A DNA stretch of 64,000 bases from Ferdinandcohnia humi_A (GTDB taxonomy: Bacteria > Bacillota > Bacilli > Bacillales > Bacillaceae_L): NCBI GenBank assembly GCA_047608075.1, contig JBLKRX010000011.1:1-64000 (forward strand). Reading direction: 5' to 3'. The first letter of the stretch is position 1; every line of letters begins with the position of its first letter. Under the pieces are notes generated by a model that searched no databases, had not been told where the DNA came from, and saw only the letters and a program-made list of their open reading frames with translations. Positions 52,324 through 61,400 of the stretch are shown in pieces. The translations under genes and the position numbers were made by a program.

Positions 52324-53160
52324 TTACCCTTTTACACCTGATGATAGTGACATGGATTGCATAAAGTACTTTTGTGCAAATAAGTACAATAAGAATGTTG
52401 GTACTAATGCAATTAAAGCACCAGCTGTTCCGATTCCTGGGTATGTTAAGTATTGACCTTGCAATAGCTGTAACCCTGGAGTAATCGGTAATTTTTCAAT
52501 ATCATTCAGTACAATGGACGGCCATAGGAAGTCGTTCCATGCACCTGTAAAGCTAAATAACGCTACGACCGTTAAGACCGGACGGATTAATGGAAGGATA
52601 ATCAAATAGAAAATTTGAAATTCGTTTGCACCATCAATTCGAGCTGATTCATCAAAGGTTTTCGGAATTCCTAATACGAACTGACGAACAAGGAAGATAT
52701 TAAATACTCCTGCTGCCCCCGGAACGATAACGGCTAATAGATTGTTAACCCAGCCTAATGTGTCCATGATGCTGTATAACGGAATTAAATTCACAACAGA
52801 CGGAAACATCATTGAACCAAGTAAAAGAGCAAATAGAAAATCTCGACCCTTGAACTGTAGTCTTGTATAACCATAGGCTGCTAGTGAGACAACTATAAGA
52901 ACGAGAATCGTATGTCCAACCGCAATGATTAATGAGTTTGTAAACCATTTGATAATTGGGCTTGATGCGTTATTAAACAAAAGCTCACTATAGTTAGCAA
53001 CTGTCCAGTGGATTGGTAAAAAGCTTACACCCGCTGTAATGATTTCTTCTTCTGATTTAAATGAGGTAAAGATTCCCCACAGGATCGGAAAGATCCATAG
53101 TATAGCCATCAATAATAAAAAGGTGAAAGCTATAATTTTTGTCTTTTTTGATTGCTTCAT
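52324..53160 (-). CDS. Sugar ABC permease, MalG/AraQ type
   Basis: A 278-residue membrane protein with six helices. The EAA coupling loop is ESARIDGANEFQIFYLIILPLIRP. With the preceding permease it makes the channel of a carbohydrate importer. No ATPase gene is present; CUT1 importers of Bacillus commonly share the MsmX ATPase. SD GAGGTG. Confidence 0.9.
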   Translation of the reverse strand: MKQSKKTKIIAFTFLLLMAILWIFPILWGIFTSFKSEEEIITAGVSFLPIHWTVANYSELLFNNASSPIIKWFTNSLIIAVGHTILVLIVVSLAAYGYTRLQFKGRDFLFALLLGSMMFPSVVNLIPLYSIMDTLGWVNNLLAVIVPGAAGVFNIFLVRQFVLGIPKTFDESARIDGANEFQIFYLIILPLIRPVLTVVALFSFTGAWNDFLWPSIVLNDIEKLPITPGLQLLQGQYLTYPGIGTAGALIALVPTFLLYLFAQKYFMQSMSLSSGVKG

Positions 53161-53172
53161 CTTTACTCACCT

Positions 53173-54093
53173 CTAATCCCTGTCACGTAATAAGAAAAAT
53201 TGAATTGCGGAGACAATCATGATACAAATACCTAACATTACAGCCATCGCTGATGAAATACCTGCAATGGATAGTCCAGAACCAAATGCATTTTTCTGAA
53301 TGTACATTAGAAGTACATGTGTGGACTCAGTTGGACCTCCGCCTGTTAGCATCAATGGTTGCCCGTACACGTTAAACTGAGCGATGGTAGTCATTACTGT
53401 CGTAAACAGGATTTGATATTTAATGCTTGGAAGCGTAATTCTAAAAAACTTACTAAATACACCAGCACCATCTAGGTCCGCTGCTTCCATTAAATCTTTT
53501 GGTACCCCATTAAGAGCAGCTAAATAAATGACCATGTTACCACCGATTGTCCACCATACCGTAACAACTACGATTGAAATCCATGCATGTGGCTGTGTAT
53601 CTAGTACGTTGGTTGAATACCCAAAATAGTTTTGCAGTGGTCCGTAGGACACACTTAATAGGAAATTCCAGATAATCATTACAGCCGAGATTGCGAATAG
53701 AGATGGCAAATAAAATAACGACTGAAATAAATTACTAAACTTTGGCTTTGTTGTTAAAGCAGTAGCGATTAAGAGTGGAACAATTATACAAAACGGTACT
53801 GAAATGAGAACAAAGATAAAGGTGTTTTCCATACCGTTATAAAACTGTGTATAAAAGCTGGAGTCCTGGTCGAACAGGATGGTTTTAAAATTCTCCAATC
53901 CCACAAACTCAGGTGATGAGAATAAGTCCCATTTTGTAAATGCGATATAAATACCAAATACAGATGGGATGAGGAAAAACACGATAAATAGTAATAGATG
54001 AGGACCAACGAATAAGATCGGCCAAAGATTTAGCCCTTTCCGTTTCTTACCTTCTTGCTTATTATTGATTGGCTTTTCAACCATTGTTGCCAT
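53173..54093 (-). CDS. Sugar ABC permease, MalF/AraP type
   Basis: A 306-residue permease with six predicted helices; the EAA loop is DLMEAADLDGAGVFSKFFRITLPSIK. Partner of the permease gene 12 bp downstream. It lies between binding protein and second permease in the order usual for CUT1 importers. SD GAGGTGG. Confidence 0.9.
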   Translation of the reverse strand: MATMVEKPINNKQEGKKRKGLNLWPILFVGPHLLLFIVFFLIPSVFGIYIAFTKWDLFSSPEFVGLENFKTILFDQDSSFYTQFYNGMENTFIFVLISVPFCIIVPLLIATALTTKPKFSNLFQSLFYLPSLFAISAVMIIWNFLLSVSYGPLQNYFGYSTNVLDTQPHAWISIVVVTVWWTIGGNMVIYLAALNGVPKDLMEAADLDGAGVFSKFFRITLPSIKYQILFTTVMTTIAQFNVYGQPLMLTGGGPTESTHVLLMYIQKNAFGSGLSIAGISSAMAVMLGICIMIVSAIQFFLLRDRD

Positions 54094-54153
54094 TTACATC
54101 CACCTCAATTTGTAAAGAGGAAAAGGAGGAATAAATTCCTCCCCCTCATTCTT

Positions 54154-55407
54154 TTATTGATTCATTTTATCGTTAACAACTTGTTGCATTTGCTTTAATT
54201 TTTCTTTGATGTCCACTTTACCTTGGATAATATCCCAAGCTGCTGCGTCTACTTCACCAAAGATATATGAACTACCTGGATCTGTAATGATTGTTACAGC
54301 TTTACGAGCTTCTTCTGATTTTAGAAGGAAGGATTGTGGCATTGCAGTATATTCTTCATTTTCAAGCATTCCTAATGCAGTTGGGTTTGCACCAGATTTG
54401 ATCCACTCAGTTTGGTTTGTTTGTAACCACTCAATGAAAGCGACAATACCTTTAATTTTGTCATCTGTACGCTCTTCACTCTTGAACATTGCGAATTGGT
54501 CAGCACCAGAACCTTGAATTACATTGTTAGCATCCCATTGTGGAGTGAATGTTTGCCCCCACTCAAAGTCAGTAATTTTGCTCATTTGTGATAACATCCA
54601 AGTTCCTTCTGGTAAGAAGATAACTTTTCCGTTATTGAATAACTTATTCATGTCTTCGCCTTTTTTGTTCATGTAACCAAGATCATGTAACTTTTTGAAT
54701 TGCTCAAATGCTGCTACTGCAGTTTCGTTGTCAATTGTTGGTTTTCCATCTTCAGAGAACTTTCCACCCATTTGTAGATAGAGGTTGTTAAAGTTTTGCA
54801 TTGACCAAGTGAAACCATAAGCGTATACGCCGTCAGCCTTTGCTGCTTCACCAGCTTTCTCGATTTCAGCGTATGTTACGATGCCATCATCAACTGCACC
54901 TGGTACGTATTTGTCTACTAAATCCTTATTGTAGTACATTAACCAGCTACCCATTGTTGCAGGTAATCCGAATTGTTGACCTTCAACAGTACCAACATTC
55001 CAAGCTTCTTCTAAATAGTTTTCAGCTTTTACTTCAGTACCTTCAATGAACTCATCCCAAGGCTCTAACATTCCTTGTGAATGATACGTAGAAACAGCTT
55101 CAGAAGCGATAAGTGCGATATCAGGCACACCTTTCCCTGAACGAGTAACTGTTGCTAATTTGTTACCAAGTACTCCGCCTTCCATAGCTACAATTTTCAC
55201 TTTGTATTCAGGATTTGTTGCGTTGTATTGATCAATGTTCTTTTTAATTAAGTCACCATCTGGACCAGTTGTACCGCTCCATAATATAATTTCTTTGTTT
55301 CCGCCTTTGTCTCCATCACCTTCAGCGCCCTCTTCTTTATTTCCGCAAGCGCTTACTAATAAGGTGAAAGCAATTGATAGAATTAAAAACAACTTGAACT
55401 TTTTCAC
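54154..55407 (-). CDS. Sugar ABC transporter binding lipoprotein
   Basis: A 417-residue extracellular solute-binding lipoprotein (lipobox VSAC, Cys21) of the family that includes MalE and AraN. Mature start is acidic and Gly-rich. Typical segments: IILWSGTTGPDG, KVIFLPEGTWMLSQM. It is the binding component for the importer encoded just downstream. GTG 55407 with SD AGGGGG. Only 1 bp separates it from the GH43 gene. By context it binds arabino- or galacto-oligosaccharides. Confidence 0.9.
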   Translation of the reverse strand: MKKFKLFLILSIAFTLLVSACGNKEEGAEGDGDKGGNKEIILWSGTTGPDGDLIKKNIDQYNATNPEYKVKIVAMEGGVLGNKLATVTRSGKGVPDIALIASEAVSTYHSQGMLEPWDEFIEGTEVKAENYLEEAWNVGTVEGQQFGLPATMGSWLMYYNKDLVDKYVPGAVDDGIVTYAEIEKAGEAAKADGVYAYGFTWSMQNFNNLYLQMGGKFSEDGKPTIDNETAVAAFEQFKKLHDLGYMNKKGEDMNKLFNNGKVIFLPEGTWMLSQMSKITDFEWGQTFTPQWDANNVIQGSGADQFAMFKSEERTDDKIKGIVAFIEWLQTNQTEWIKSGANPTALGMLENEEYTAMPQSFLLKSEEARKAVTIITDPGSSYIFGEVDAAAWDIIQGKVDIKEKLKQMQQVVNDKMNQ

Positions 55408-55408
55408 T

Positions 55409-56464
55409 TTATTTTCCCCCTAAAGTCATTTTCTGTTCTGTGTAAGTCGGGCCGTCAATTTTCAACTTCCCGTCTTCGAAATAAAGCCTATCAATATTCA
55501 TTTGTCTGTCACCGCTCGGACTCTCAGGGTACGTATGAGTATGGTAGACTGTGTATAATGTTTTTCCATCTAATCCCACTGTAACGCTATTATGCCCTGG
55601 TCCTGATATCCCATTCTCTAGGTCTTTTGTTAAGATTGGATTTTCCTCTGCTTTTACAAAAGGTCCCATAGGGTTATCTGCAACTGCATACCCTACACCA
55701 TAATCTTCACTGGCAAAGTAGTTTGCAGAGTACATTAAATAGTATTTTCCATCATTCTTTAACACATAGGGTCCTTCATTCCACTGATAATCTCCATGTA
55801 AGCCTTCCCAATCTTGATCAGGCTGAATGAGTAGCTGAGGCTCTCCAAGTAATTCCGTCAGTTCTTCGTTTATCTTTTGAACAAAGATTTGACTCACATG
55901 ATTGCCATCGATTATGTTCTCAGAGCAATCCTTCACATAATAGAAGTACGGAGTTCCATCATCCTCAAAAAAAATGTGACCATCAATATAAGAACCTTCT
56001 TGCTTAATGATTTCTGTGCTTATATCCTTGAAAGGTCCTAAAGGATTTTCACTCGTTGCAACTGAGATTTGTAAGCTTCCATCCCAATTTCGCGCACTGT
56101 AGGTCATATAAAATAAACCGTTATGCTTTACAACCTCGGGAGCCCAAAAATCACCGGTTGCCCATTCTTCCTCTTGCTCGGCAATGTCATAAGCAAGCCC
56201 TTTATCTTCCCAATCAACTAAATTACTTGATTGCCAAACTCTAAAACCAATCGTCGCTGCTGAGGTAGCATACATATAGTACATATCACCATCTTTTACA
56301 ACGAAAGGATCTCCGATGTTTGTTATACCTCCAACTGGGTTTGTGTATGCAATGGTTTCTTCTTTCTTATTCATAGAAGTTAGCAACACCCCAATTCCCG
56401 TAATGAATATGATTGCTACAACTGCGATCATCCATTTGAATGACGTACCACGCTTTTTACTCAT
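55409..56464 (-). CDS. Glycoside hydrolase family 43, membrane-anchored
   Basis: A 351-residue five-bladed beta-propeller glycosidase. An N-terminal helix (about residues 8-28) without a clear cleavage site anchors or exports it. Catalytic Asp in GDPFVVKDG, pKa-modulating Asp in YIDGHIFFEDDG, acid Glu in WNEGPYVLKNDG. GH43 enzymes cleave alpha-L-arabinosides or beta-xylosides. First gene of the operon to the importer and GH2, so it probably trims polysaccharide outside the cell. SD GGGAGGTG before ATG 56464. Confidence 0.88.
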   Translation of the reverse strand: MSKKRGTSFKWMIAVVAIIFITGIGVLLTSMNKKEETIAYTNPVGGITNIGDPFVVKDGDMYYMYATSAATIGFRVWQSSNLVDWEDKGLAYDIAEQEEEWATGDFWAPEVVKHNGLFYMTYSARNWDGSLQISVATSENPLGPFKDISTEIIKQEGSYIDGHIFFEDDGTPYFYYVKDCSENIIDGNHVSQIFVQKINEELTELLGEPQLLIQPDQDWEGLHGDYQWNEGPYVLKNDGKYYLMYSANYFASEDYGVGYAVADNPMGPFVKAEENPILTKDLENGISGPGHNSVTVGLDGKTLYTVYHTHTYPESPSGDRQMNIDRLYFEDGKLKIDGPTYTEQKMTLGGK

Positions 56465-56584
56465 CTCTACACCTCCCATTGACCTTTCACATCGCCTCCT
56501 TTAAAGCTAGTAATCTTGTTATTCAAACTAAAAATTATTACTAAGATTTATTGATTGCGCTTTCATAGGTGGTGAAAAAAACGA

Positions 56585-56600
56585 GTTTACCTTGGTAAAC
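56585..56600. promoter_or_regulatory. Palindromic operator candidate
   Basis: GTTTACC and GGTAAAC are perfect 7-bp arms with a 2-bp centre, 121 bp upstream of the GH43 start. It is likely to bind a sugar-responsive repressor. Confidence 0.5.
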
Positions 56601-56728
56601 AACAAGTAAAATTTTATTAAATTTTTACTATACTTCGAATATACTATTCCGATAACTGGTTGTCAACCACGTTTTTAGGTATTTACTTTACAAAAATTTA
56701 ACTCATTTTTTACTATATTACTTTATTT

Positions 56729-56742
56729 TGTAATCGTTTTCA
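56729..56742 (+). promoter_or_regulatory. CcpA cre site
   Basis: TGTAATCGTTTTCA matches the CcpA consensus TGWNANCGNTNWCA at every defined position. It lies in the promoter region of the GH43-ABC-GH2 operon and predicts carbon catabolite repression. Confidence 0.75.
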
Positions 56743-56849
56743 AGCGGTATTATTAGTAAAAAGGGGTTGTTTATTGTGTAAAATGGTGTTTTTACTAGTT
56801 TAGCAGTACAATATAGATGAAGTAAAACTTTTAATAATTTTAGTAAAAA

Positions 56850-56882
56850 ATAAAACACCGCACACACAAAGTGTACGGCGTA
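56850..56882 (-). terminator. Terminator of second GH43 gene
   Basis: CACCGCACACAC and GTGTACGGCGT pair imperfectly, followed on the minus strand by TTTTATTTTTT, at the end of the second GH43 gene. Confidence 0.65.
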
Positions 56883-56886
56883 CTGA

Positions 56887-57825
56887 TTACTCAATCTTTA
56901 ACCCATTTTCAGTTTCCGTTACTTTTACAAATAACGGTCTTTCGTATCCGTGAGGGGTATCTGGGTAATGCGTGCAGATATTAAGATGATTTGAAAAATC
57001 TCGGAACAGGCTACTATGGCCAGCGTTTCGGTCCATTAGTAAATCATTGTCATGCTCCCAGGGACCTTCCATGCTACCAGATGTTGATCTAGCTATTGCA
57101 ACGGTATAGCCACCAAGCCCCTTATCACCATAACTAGGAATAGAATAGCTAGACCACAGCATAATCAGTTCTCCATTTTTCGCTTCGTACATAAAGGGAG
57201 CATCTGTGAGATAGCCATTTTTATCAATACGCGGATCACCAAAGTGACGAATCCACGGCATCTTAGCCGCATTTACAATCTCAAGGACCTCCCCATACGA
57301 ATCCTTCAAATCATGAGTTAAGCGAATAGCCTTAATTTTACCTTCGTATTCCTGTGTCCACTCATGACAGAATACAATCCAACGTTGGCCACTCTTGTCC
57401 TCGTAATAGGTTCCATCTAGACATTCCCAATTAGTTGGAGTCACAGGACCCTTTGAATGAGGAACGTATGGTCCACCTGGATGATCAGCAACTAATATTG
57501 CAGTACCGCGGTGCTCGCCAATTCCACCCTTAAAGCTAGCAAACATATAGAATCTACCATCAACCTCGAACACCTCTGGAGCCCAATAATGCCTAACTCC
57601 CCAATAGCCCTTCGGAGGGGCAAACGCAATATATGGTCCTTCCCAGGTCTCTAGGTCGGAGCTTGTATACACCTCAAACATCGGCTCCTTATCCCCAACA
57701 CCATCCGCAAAGGTCGTTCCAAACAAATAATATGTACGATCCTTTTCATTAGGAAACACAAACGGGTCTCTCATATGAATGTCTTCTGTTTTAACTGTTG
57801 CAATCGGACGAAATCCAGCCTTCAT
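56887..57825 (-). CDS. Glycoside hydrolase family 43 protein, cytoplasmic
   Basis: A 312-residue GH43-type beta-propeller enzyme without signal peptide. Catalytic Asp in MRDPFVFPNE, HYWAPEVFEVDGRFYMFASF, pKa Asp in WECLDGTYYEDKSG and acid Glu candidate in FMYEAKNGELIML. It may act on imported oligosaccharides, complementing the extracellular GH43. ATG 57825 has SD AGAGG 9 nt upstream. It has its own terminator and probably its own promoter. Confidence 0.85.
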   Translation of the reverse strand: MKAGFRPIATVKTEDIHMRDPFVFPNEKDRTYYLFGTTFADGVGDKEPMFEVYTSSDLETWEGPYIAFAPPKGYWGVRHYWAPEVFEVDGRFYMFASFKGGIGEHRGTAILVADHPGGPYVPHSKGPVTPTNWECLDGTYYEDKSGQRWIVFCHEWTQEYEGKIKAIRLTHDLKDSYGEVLEIVNAAKMPWIRHFGDPRIDKNGYLTDAPFMYEAKNGELIMLWSSYSIPSYGDKGLGGYTVAIARSTSGSMEGPWEHDNDLLMDRNAGHSSLFRDFSNHLNICTHYPDTPHGYERPLFVKVTETENGLKIE

Positions 57826-57932
57826 TTTCAAAACCTCTCTTCTTCTTTGTAATATACAATAGTAGAGGTCTTTTTTGTTTTTATCAAGTGTATGAAAAAA
57901 CGCATAGATAACCATGCGTTAACCTACATTCT

Positions 57933-58217
57933 TTATTCATAAGCGACTGTATTCTTCTTGAAGATACCAACCAAGAGCAGAACAAGCCCGATGATGAACA
58001 TAATCGGAAATAAATACCACATTATTAACGCTGCCCACCCATTTTCAACTATGATCGCATATGTTAAGCCAATCGAAAAAGATAAAAATGGTGCAATCGC
58101 AACCATTGTCGTAATGCCCCAGATAATATATTTCCTTCTTTTCGACTTACCGTTGCATAATTGATAAGCTAGCATTGCACCCATCACGGCAACGGCATAC
58201 CCAACTAGTATCGCCAA
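57933..58217 (-). CDS. Small membrane protein
   Basis: A 94-residue protein with three hydrophobic segments (about residues 1-20, 32-52, 62-84). TTG 58217 with SD GGGGGA. Transcribed ahead of the second GH43 gene. No family recognised. Confidence 0.6.
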   Translation of the reverse strand: MAILVGYAVAVMGAMLAYQLCNGKSKRRKYIIWGITTMVAIAPFLSFSIGLTYAIIVENGWAALIMWYLFPIMFIIGLVLLLVGIFKKNTVAYE

Positions 58218-58284
58218 CTCAGTTCCCCCTCATCTAGTGGTTTTAGTTACATTTTAACATAAAATGGCATTCGCAACCGAAATA

Positions 58285-58310
58285 AGACCAAATCATAATC
58301 GATTTGGTCT
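58285..58310 (-). terminator. Terminator of MCP gene (58319)
   Basis: AGACCAAATC and GATTTGGTCT form a perfect 10-bp stem with a 6-nt loop, followed by TATTT on the minus strand. Confidence 0.8.
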
Positions 58311-58318
58311 GCGTGGCA

Positions 58319-59815
58319 TTATTTCTCGTTAAAAATCTCCAGCAATTCAGTTGTTGCATCATCTGTGTTTTGTACATAGGAAACCAGCTGCTGCATTTGT
58401 GCATTTTGGGTTTCAATGGATGCGGTAATTTCTTCGATTGATGCTGTTGTTTCTTCGATAATAGCTGCAAATTCACTGACAGAGGTTTCGATGGAAACGG
58501 ATGACCTGCCAATTTCATTTGAGATCTTCTCAAATTGCTTCACCGCTTCATTTAATTCAGAAACGGTTTTATCAATAACCGTGAAGACACCCTTCGTGTC
58601 TAGAGTCAATTGAACACTTTCATCCATTTTCCCAGCATTGTCAGCCATTTGCTGTTGCGTTACTTTCGTGCTTTCGTTAACCTCTTGTAAGTTCTCAGAA
58701 ATGAGATTTGCAGTCTCTGAGGTAACCTCTGATAGTTTTCTAATTTCAGCTGCGACAACCACAAAGCCTTTTCCACTTTCACCCGCACGTGCAGCCTCAA
58801 TGGAAGCGTTTAGGGCAAGTAGGTTTGTTTGGGCCGCAATTTCTTGAATTTTATCTGTAAATCCATTTGTTTCGTGGATTTTATTTACTAAACGGTCCAT
58901 TGTTTCAGACATAGAATGTACAGAAGTTTGGAAATCCGTAATTTTTGAGATTAAAAGTTCAATTGTTTCATTTCCATTTTTGGATGCAGCATTTGCATTG
59001 TCCGTCTGATCACTTAGGTGATTTGAGCCTTGAACAAGCTGTTGGACAACCTTGTTCAGATCTTCTATTGATTCTGTAATCGTTGTTGCTGCTTCGTTTT
59101 GTGTATTCATACCAGAAGAGATTTCGGAAACAGCAATCGTCATCTCATTAAAGGAGTTCATTTGCTCCTCCCCTTGACGACGAATACTTGCTATATTCTT
59201 GCCAATTGTTTGAGAGTTTGTTTCTAATAGGACAGCTTGGTTTCTTCGAGTATCTAGTAGTTTTTCAGTTTCTCCTTGTATGATTTCAATATCAGCTGTT
59301 AATTTTCTAGTTACACTGTTTTGGAAGAATAAAGTTAACGTTATGATAGCAAAAATTAAATCGTATGTAACCATGTTTTGTACCGTGTACCCTAGCTCTT
59401 GGTAACTTGATATGAAAAATAAAATACTTAATCCTAAAGACATAAGGGTACCAAGGATTAACGGGGCACGCATATTATAGATTGCTACGGTTGTTAATAG
59501 GTATATTGGTAATAGAATAATAGGTGGTGACTGTGAAGTGGTCATGATCAAATACAACACAGCTGCTAACCCGATTATAGTTATATAAGGGGTTTGCCTT
59601 AAGAATAGCTTTTTATAATTTAGGAATCCCAAAACACCAACAAAAGCAAGGCCACCAATTGCAATCGTTAAAATCATCTGTAATGGTTGCTGAATTGCGA
59701 TATCAACTATAATCGCAAGAATTACAGAAATCAGAGTAACAATCGTAACCAGTTTGTTCTTACGATGAATATCTTGTCTCTTTAACTCCTCAATGCTTTG
59801 AACGTTTTCTCTCAT
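58319..59815 (-). CDS. Methyl-accepting chemotaxis protein without extracellular sensor
   Basis: A 498-residue chemoreceptor. The N-terminal 170 residues hold six hydrophobic helices with only short loops instead of an extracellular sensor, and no HAMP domain is recognisable between the last helix and the signalling coiled coil. The tip is ASIEAARAGESGKGFVVVAAEIRKLSE. It probably senses a membrane or energy-related signal. SD GGGGGA precedes ATG 59815. Confidence 0.88.
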   Translation of the reverse strand: MRENVQSIEELKRQDIHRKNKLVTIVTLISVILAIIVDIAIQQPLQMILTIAIGGLAFVGVLGFLNYKKLFLRQTPYITIIGLAAVLYLIMTTSQSPPIILLPIYLLTTVAIYNMRAPLILGTLMSLGLSILFFISSYQELGYTVQNMVTYDLIFAIITLTLFFQNSVTRKLTADIEIIQGETEKLLDTRRNQAVLLETNSQTIGKNIASIRRQGEEQMNSFNEMTIAVSEISSGMNTQNEAATTITESIEDLNKVVQQLVQGSNHLSDQTDNANAASKNGNETIELLISKITDFQTSVHSMSETMDRLVNKIHETNGFTDKIQEIAAQTNLLALNASIEAARAGESGKGFVVVAAEIRKLSEVTSETANLISENLQEVNESTKVTQQQMADNAGKMDESVQLTLDTKGVFTVIDKTVSELNEAVKQFEKISNEIGRSSVSIETSVSEFAAIIEETTASIEEITASIETQNAQMQQLVSYVQNTDDATTELLEIFNEK

Positions 59816-59962
59816 GGATATGTCCCCCAGTAGTTGATATGTCTATATTTTACTACTTTTGGACTAGCTTGAATAGATTTGTCGAAAAAAAAAGAATTTT
59901 GGTACATTTTTGTAGGAGGATGTGATTGCAGGTACGATTGGGAATATGTGGATACGTTTTTC

Positions 59963-60102
59963 AAACAAACATTTGATTAAATCGAGTTTTGCGTTCAATC
60001 AAACGTTTGATTAAGGGCTTAAGCCTTCAGGGACAAGGGATTGAAAAAACCAATCAAACGTTTGATTAAATTAGATAATAGAGGTCAACCAAATGTTTGT
60101 TT
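59963..60102. promoter_or_regulatory. Cluster of four ATCAAACGTTTGAT-type palindromes
   Basis: Two perfect 16-bp copies of AATCAAACGTTTGATT (59997-60012 and 60052-60067) flanked by two degenerate ones (AAACAAACATTTGATT at 59963-59978, AACCAAATGTTTGTTT at 60087-60102). They look like operators of a TetR-type dimer. The nearest gene is the minus-strand MCP starting at 59815; no regulator gene is adjacent. Confidence 0.65.
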
Positions 60103-60158
60103 GAGGGGGATGTTCGTAAAAAAATAGGATCCTGGGTAACTAACAGGGCCCTTCTGTT

Positions 60159-61330
60159 GAGTGGGATGATTCGCGATTTACGTGCCCACTCGTGTTGATT
60201 TTCTTTGTTGAGTGGGGATGATTCACGATTTACGTACCCACTCATGTTGATTTTCTTTCCCGAGTGGGGATGATTCACGATTTACTTACCTACTCATGTT
60301 GATTTTCTTTGTTGAGTGGGGATGATTCTCCATTTTCGTACCCACTCATTTTGATTTTCTTTCCTGAGTGGGGATGATTCTCCATTTTCGTACCCACTCG
60401 TGTTGATTTTCTTTCCCGAGTGGGGATGATTCTCCATTCTCGTACCTACTCGTGTTGATTTTCTTTCCTGAGTGGGGATGATTCTCCATTTTCGTACCCA
60501 CTCGTGTTGATTTTCTTTCCTGAGTGGGTATGATTCTCCATTCTCGTACCCACTCGTGTTGATTTTCTTTCCTGAGTGGGGATGATTCTCCATTTTCGTA
60601 CCCACTCATGTTGGTTTTCTTTGTTGAGTGGGATGATTCTCCATTTTCGTTCCCACTCGTGTTGATTTTCTTTCCCGATTGGGGATGATTCACGATTTAC
60701 GTACCTACTCGTGTTGATTTTCTTTCCCGAGTGGGGATGATACCATTTCGTACCTACTCGTGTTGATTTTCTTTCCTGAGTGGGTATGATTCTCCATTTT
60801 CGTACCCACTCGTGTTGATTTTCTTTCCTGAGTAGGGATGATTCTCCATTTTCGTACCCACTCGTGTTGATTTTCTTTCCTGAGTGGGGATGATTCACGA
60901 TTTACGTACCTACTCGTGTTGACTTTCTTTGTTGAGTGGGGATGATACTCCTTTCTCGTACCCACTCGTGTCGATTTTCTTTCCTGAGTAGGGATGATTC
61001 TCCATTTTCGTTCCCACTCGTGTTGATTTTCTTTCCCGATTGGGGATGATTCACGATTTTCGTACCCACTCGTGTTGATTATCTTTCCTGAGTGGGGATG
61101 ATTCTCCATTCTCGTACCCACTCGTGTTGATTTTCTTTCCTGAGTGGGGATGATTCTCCATTTTCGTACCCACTCATTTTGATTTTCTTTCCCGAGTGGG
61201 TATGATCTCCATTTTCGTACCCACTCGTGTTGATTTTCTTTCCTGAGTGGGGATGATTCACGATTTACGTACCCGCTCATTCTGAGATTCCTCACTGAGT
61301 GGGTATGATTTGCCATTAACGCCCTCTTGA
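60159..61330. repeat. 52-bp tandem array (about 23 units)
   Basis: Units begin with GAGTGGG at 60159, 60210, 60262, 60314, 60366, 60418, 60470, 60522, 60574, 60626, 60677, 60729, 60778, 60830, 60882, 60934, 60986, 61038, 61090, 61142, 61194, 61245 and 61297; spacing is 52 bp apart from a few 1-3 bp deletions. Each unit is GAGTGGGGATGATT, a variable segment (CTCCATTTTCGTA or CACGATTTACGTA), CCCACTC, then GTGTTGATTTTCTTTCCT. GAGTGGG and CCCACTC are complementary, so every CCCACTC can pair with the GAGTGGG on either side. The last unit is degenerate. Confidence 0.9.
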
Positions 61331-61360
61331 ACTTTTAATTGGACTTATGTTCCTAATAAT

Positions 61361-61395
61361 AAAAGGTTGACCCACTACTAGCGAGTCAACCTTCC
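61361..61395 (-). terminator. Terminator of secA-prfB
   Basis: On the minus strand AAGGTTGAC and GTCAACCTT form a 9-bp stem followed by TTTATTATT, just after prfB and before the tandem array. Confidence 0.8.
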
Positions 61396-61400
61396 CTACC

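Larger units (their letters stand above)
56465..56886. other. Regulatory region of the oligosaccharide operon
   Basis: AT-rich, with a near-perfect cre site at 56729-56742, a palindrome GTTTACCTTGGTAAAC at 56585-56600, several TTTTTACTA motifs (about 56625, 56710, 56790, 56845), and the terminator of the second GH43 gene at 56850-56882. Confidence 0.6.

Noticed and set aside
60294..61316. Open reading frames of 100-203 codons on the minus strand with KENQHEWVRKWRIIPTQ-like repeats
   Set aside because: They arise from the 52-bp tandem array, which lacks stops in all three minus frames; none has a ribosome binding site and all three frames are equally open.
60159..61330. CRISPR array
   Set aside because: The whole 52-bp unit is repeated with no unique spacers, and no cas genes are near.
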